A stretch of 64,000 nucleotides of DNA from Achromobacter piechaudii NBRC 102461 (GTDB lineage Bacteria; Pseudomonadota; Gammaproteobacteria; Burkholderiales; Burkholderiaceae_B), in NCBI RefSeq assembly GCF_001571245.1, contig NZ_BCTK01000007.1, positions 186,001 through 250,000 on the forward strand, read 5' to 3'. Positions 62,584 through 64,000 of this stretch are shown in pieces. The translations under genes and the position numbers were made by a program. Below the pieces are notes generated by a model that did no database searches, was not told the DNA's origin, and worked only from the letters and a program-made list of their open reading frames with translations. How positions within the stretch are numbered: position 1 is the first letter of the stretch; each line of letters starts with the position of its first letter.

Positions 62584-63747
62584 ATGCGTTTGATCACTTC
62601 CCTCATCGCCGCCGCCGCGCTGGTTCCGGCCGTGGCCATGGCCGACGCCGTCAAGGTCGGCATCGCCAACGATATCTCCGGCCCGTTCTCGGCGCTGGGC
62701 GCCGAAGCCCGCGACGGCTTCAACCTGGCCATCAAGCAACTGGGCAGCAAGCTGGGCGGGCAGCCCGCCGAATTCGTGCAGACCGACATGGGCGGCAACC
62801 CGGATCAGGCCCGCCAACTGGTCACGCGCTACATCCAGCGCGAAAAAATCGACTTCTTCACGGGCCCCATCGGCTCGAACGTGGCGCTGGCCGTCGGCCC
62901 CGCCCTGTTCGCTGCCAAGGTCCCGTACCTGTCGAACAACCCGGGCCCCAGCCAGTTCGCCGGCGCCCAGTGCAACAACTACTGGTTCGGCACGTCCTAC
63001 CAGAACGACGCCTTCCACGAAGCCGCCGGCAAGGTCGCGGCCGACCGTGGCTTCAAGAAGATGTTCATCATGGCCCCGGACTACCCGGCCGGCAAGGATG
63101 CGCTGACCGGCTTCAAGCGCGGCTACAAGACGGCGCCGGGCGACGAGCTCTACACCAAGCTGGGCCAGATCGACTACGCCGCTGAAATCGCGCAGATCCG
63201 CGCCGCCAAGCCGGACGCCGTCTACATCTTCCTGCCGGGCGGCATGGGCATCAACTTCGTCAAGCAGTTCGTGTCGGCGGGCCTGTCGCAAAGCGTCAAG
63301 CTGATCGGCCCGGGCTTTTCCGCCGACGAAGACGTGATCCAGGCCGTGGGCGAACCCATGCTGGGCATGTACAACACCGCGCAGTGGGCGCATGACCTGG
63401 ACGTGCCGCAGAACAAGGTGTTCGTGGACGCCTTCCGCAAGGAATACAACGGCCGTTATCCGTCGGTCTACGCCGCCCAGGCCTACGACGTCATCATGGC
63501 CATGGACGCCGCCGTCAAGCAGGCCGGCGGCAAGGCCTCTGACCGCGAGGCCGTGATCCGCGCCCTGGAAAAGGCCGATTACCCGTCGGTACGCGGCAGC
63601 TTCACCTACGGCAAGAACCACTATCCGATCCAGGCCTACTACCTGCGCGTCATCGACAAGGATGGCAGCGGCCGCATCACCAACAAGCTGGTGGGCAAGG
63701 TGTTCGACAAGTACCAGGACGTCTACGTCGGCGATTGCAAGCTCTGA
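62584..63747 (+). CDS. Branched-chain amino acid-type periplasmic binding protein, MarR-linked
   Basis: This 387-residue protein has a signal peptide (LITSLIAAAALVPAVAMA) and then DAVKVGIANDISGPFSALG, the type I periplasmic binding start. DMGGNPDQARQLVTRYI, GPIGSNVALAVGPALFAAK and NNYWFGTSYQND follow. This subgroup often serves aromatic or other carboxylic acid uptake rather than leucine. GGAG lies 9 bases before ATG 62584. The permease gene follows after a 131-bp gap with a strong hairpin. Confidence 0.9.
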   Translation: MRLITSLIAAAALVPAVAMADAVKVGIANDISGPFSALGAEARDGFNLAIKQLGSKLGGQPAEFVQTDMGGNPDQARQLVTRYIQREKIDFFTGPIGSNVALAVGPALFAAKVPYLSNNPGPSQFAGAQCNNYWFGTSYQNDAFHEAAGKVAADRGFKKMFIMAPDYPAGKDALTGFKRGYKTAPGDELYTKLGQIDYAAEIAQIRAAKPDAVYIFLPGGMGINFVKQFVSAGLSQSVKLIGPGFSADEDVIQAVGEPMLGMYNTAQWAHDLDVPQNKVFVDAFRKEYNGRYPSVYAAQAYDVIMAMDAAVKQAGGKASDREAVIRALEKADYPSVRGSFTYGKNHYPIQAYYLRVIDKDGSGRITNKLVGKVFDKYQDVYVGDCKL

Positions 63748-63771
63748 GGTAAGACGCCCGCGCTCGCGTCA

Positions 63772-63801
63772 GCCGCGATTTCCGGCCATGCCGGACGCGG
63801 C
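63772..63801 (+). other. Hairpin after the MarR-linked binding protein gene
   Basis: GCCGCG/CGCGGC outer and CCGGC/GCCGG inner stems surround a CAT loop, 24 bases after the stop codon. There is no T-run. It probably stabilises the abundant binding protein mRNA or lowers read-through into the permease gene. Confidence 0.45.
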
Positions 63802-63878
63802 GGGCGCGTGCCGCCGTCCAATGTAGGTTCGAATCGCACGCGCACCGCTCGCAAGGTCCGCGGCAGGGGGAAGTGTTC

Positions 63879-64000
63879 ATGACGTTTACGCTGATCGTCG
63901 AGCAATTGCTGAACGGTCTGCAGTTTGGGTTGATGTTGTTTTTGATCGCGGCCGGGCTGACCCTGGTTTTCGGCATCATGGACATCATGAATCTGGCTCA
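63879..64000 (+). CDS. Branched-chain amino acid-type ABC permease, LivH type (5' part, cut by window edge)
   Basis: About 40 residues are present: MTFTLIVEQLLNGLQFGL, then MLFLIAAGLTLVFGIMDIMNLA. This is the conserved first two helices of LivH-type permeases, which in complete family members continue to about 290 residues. AGGGGGAAG lies 6-14 bases before the ATG. It belongs to the transporter of the preceding binding protein. Confidence 0.85.
   Translation, partial: MTFTLIVEQLLNGLQFGLMLFLIAAGLTLVFGIMDIMNLA

Noticed and set aside
63825-63850. tRNA T-arm-like GGTTCGAATC, suggesting a tRNA fragment or attachment site
   Set aside because: Flanking bases do not form a T-stem, no other tRNA arm is found nearby, and no integrase or direct repeat exists.

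Overview
The window is a contiguous piece of a GC-rich betaproteobacterial chromosome. Gene content and order (scpA-panC, pilD-coaE-zapD, mdtABC with an outer membrane factor, argJ-DUF815-Nudix/ThiE) and the many periplasmic binding protein transporters suggest Alcaligenaceae, of the Achromobacter/Bordetella type. This is inferred from gene content, since there is no rRNA to confirm it. I see no insertion sequence, prophage, CRISPR array, tRNA or rRNA. Almost all the sequence is coding, with tightly packed and often overlapping genes.

Layout. 1-4675: a cobalamin-riboswitch-controlled TonB receptor (cut by the left edge) diverges from B12-dependent methionine synthase metH. 4692-15058: an amidase diverges from a GntR/FadR-type regulator, with four TGGT-NN-ACCA sites between them. 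The regulator is followed by two tandem binding proteins, a polyol/sugar-acid dehydrogenase, two polar-amino-acid-type permeases, an ATPase, D-mannonate dehydratase and a mannitol-dehydrogenase-family oxidoreductase. Together these fit a hexonate (probably L-gulonate) to KDG route. 15042-28489: a methyltransferase, an MmyB-like regulator, mutY, a fused indolepyruvate:ferredoxin oxidoreductase, an MFS exporter overlapping glpK, the DUF3460-scpA-panC operon, an odd LuxR-type protein with a low-complexity acidic tail, and an NlpE-like lipoprotein with a strong terminator. 28698-31025: pilD-coaE-zapD. 31171-40117: an mdtABC-type RND pump with its outer membrane channel.

40146-50136 is the most interesting block. 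An eight-gene minus-strand operon encodes a carbohydrate-type ABC importer, an unrecognised protein, a TetR regulator, an N-acyl-D-amino-acid deacylase and a DadA-like D-amino acid dehydrogenase. The same 6-4-6 palindrome, GTGACC-N4-GGTCAC, lies in front of this operon and in front of the convergent Bug-type binding protein gene at its far end. This suggests one TetR regulon for uptake and oxidation of N-acyl-D-amino acids or a related compound.

50252-57453: an amidase and a Liv-type binding protein diverge from a LysR regulator and a LivMHGF-type transporter, around a near-perfect palindrome. This reads as an amide uptake and hydrolysis module. 57511-61716: Nudix/ThiE fusion, DUF815 ATPase, argJ and an unrecognised membrane protein. 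61779-64000: a MarR regulator diverges from another Liv-type transporter cluster that runs off the right edge.
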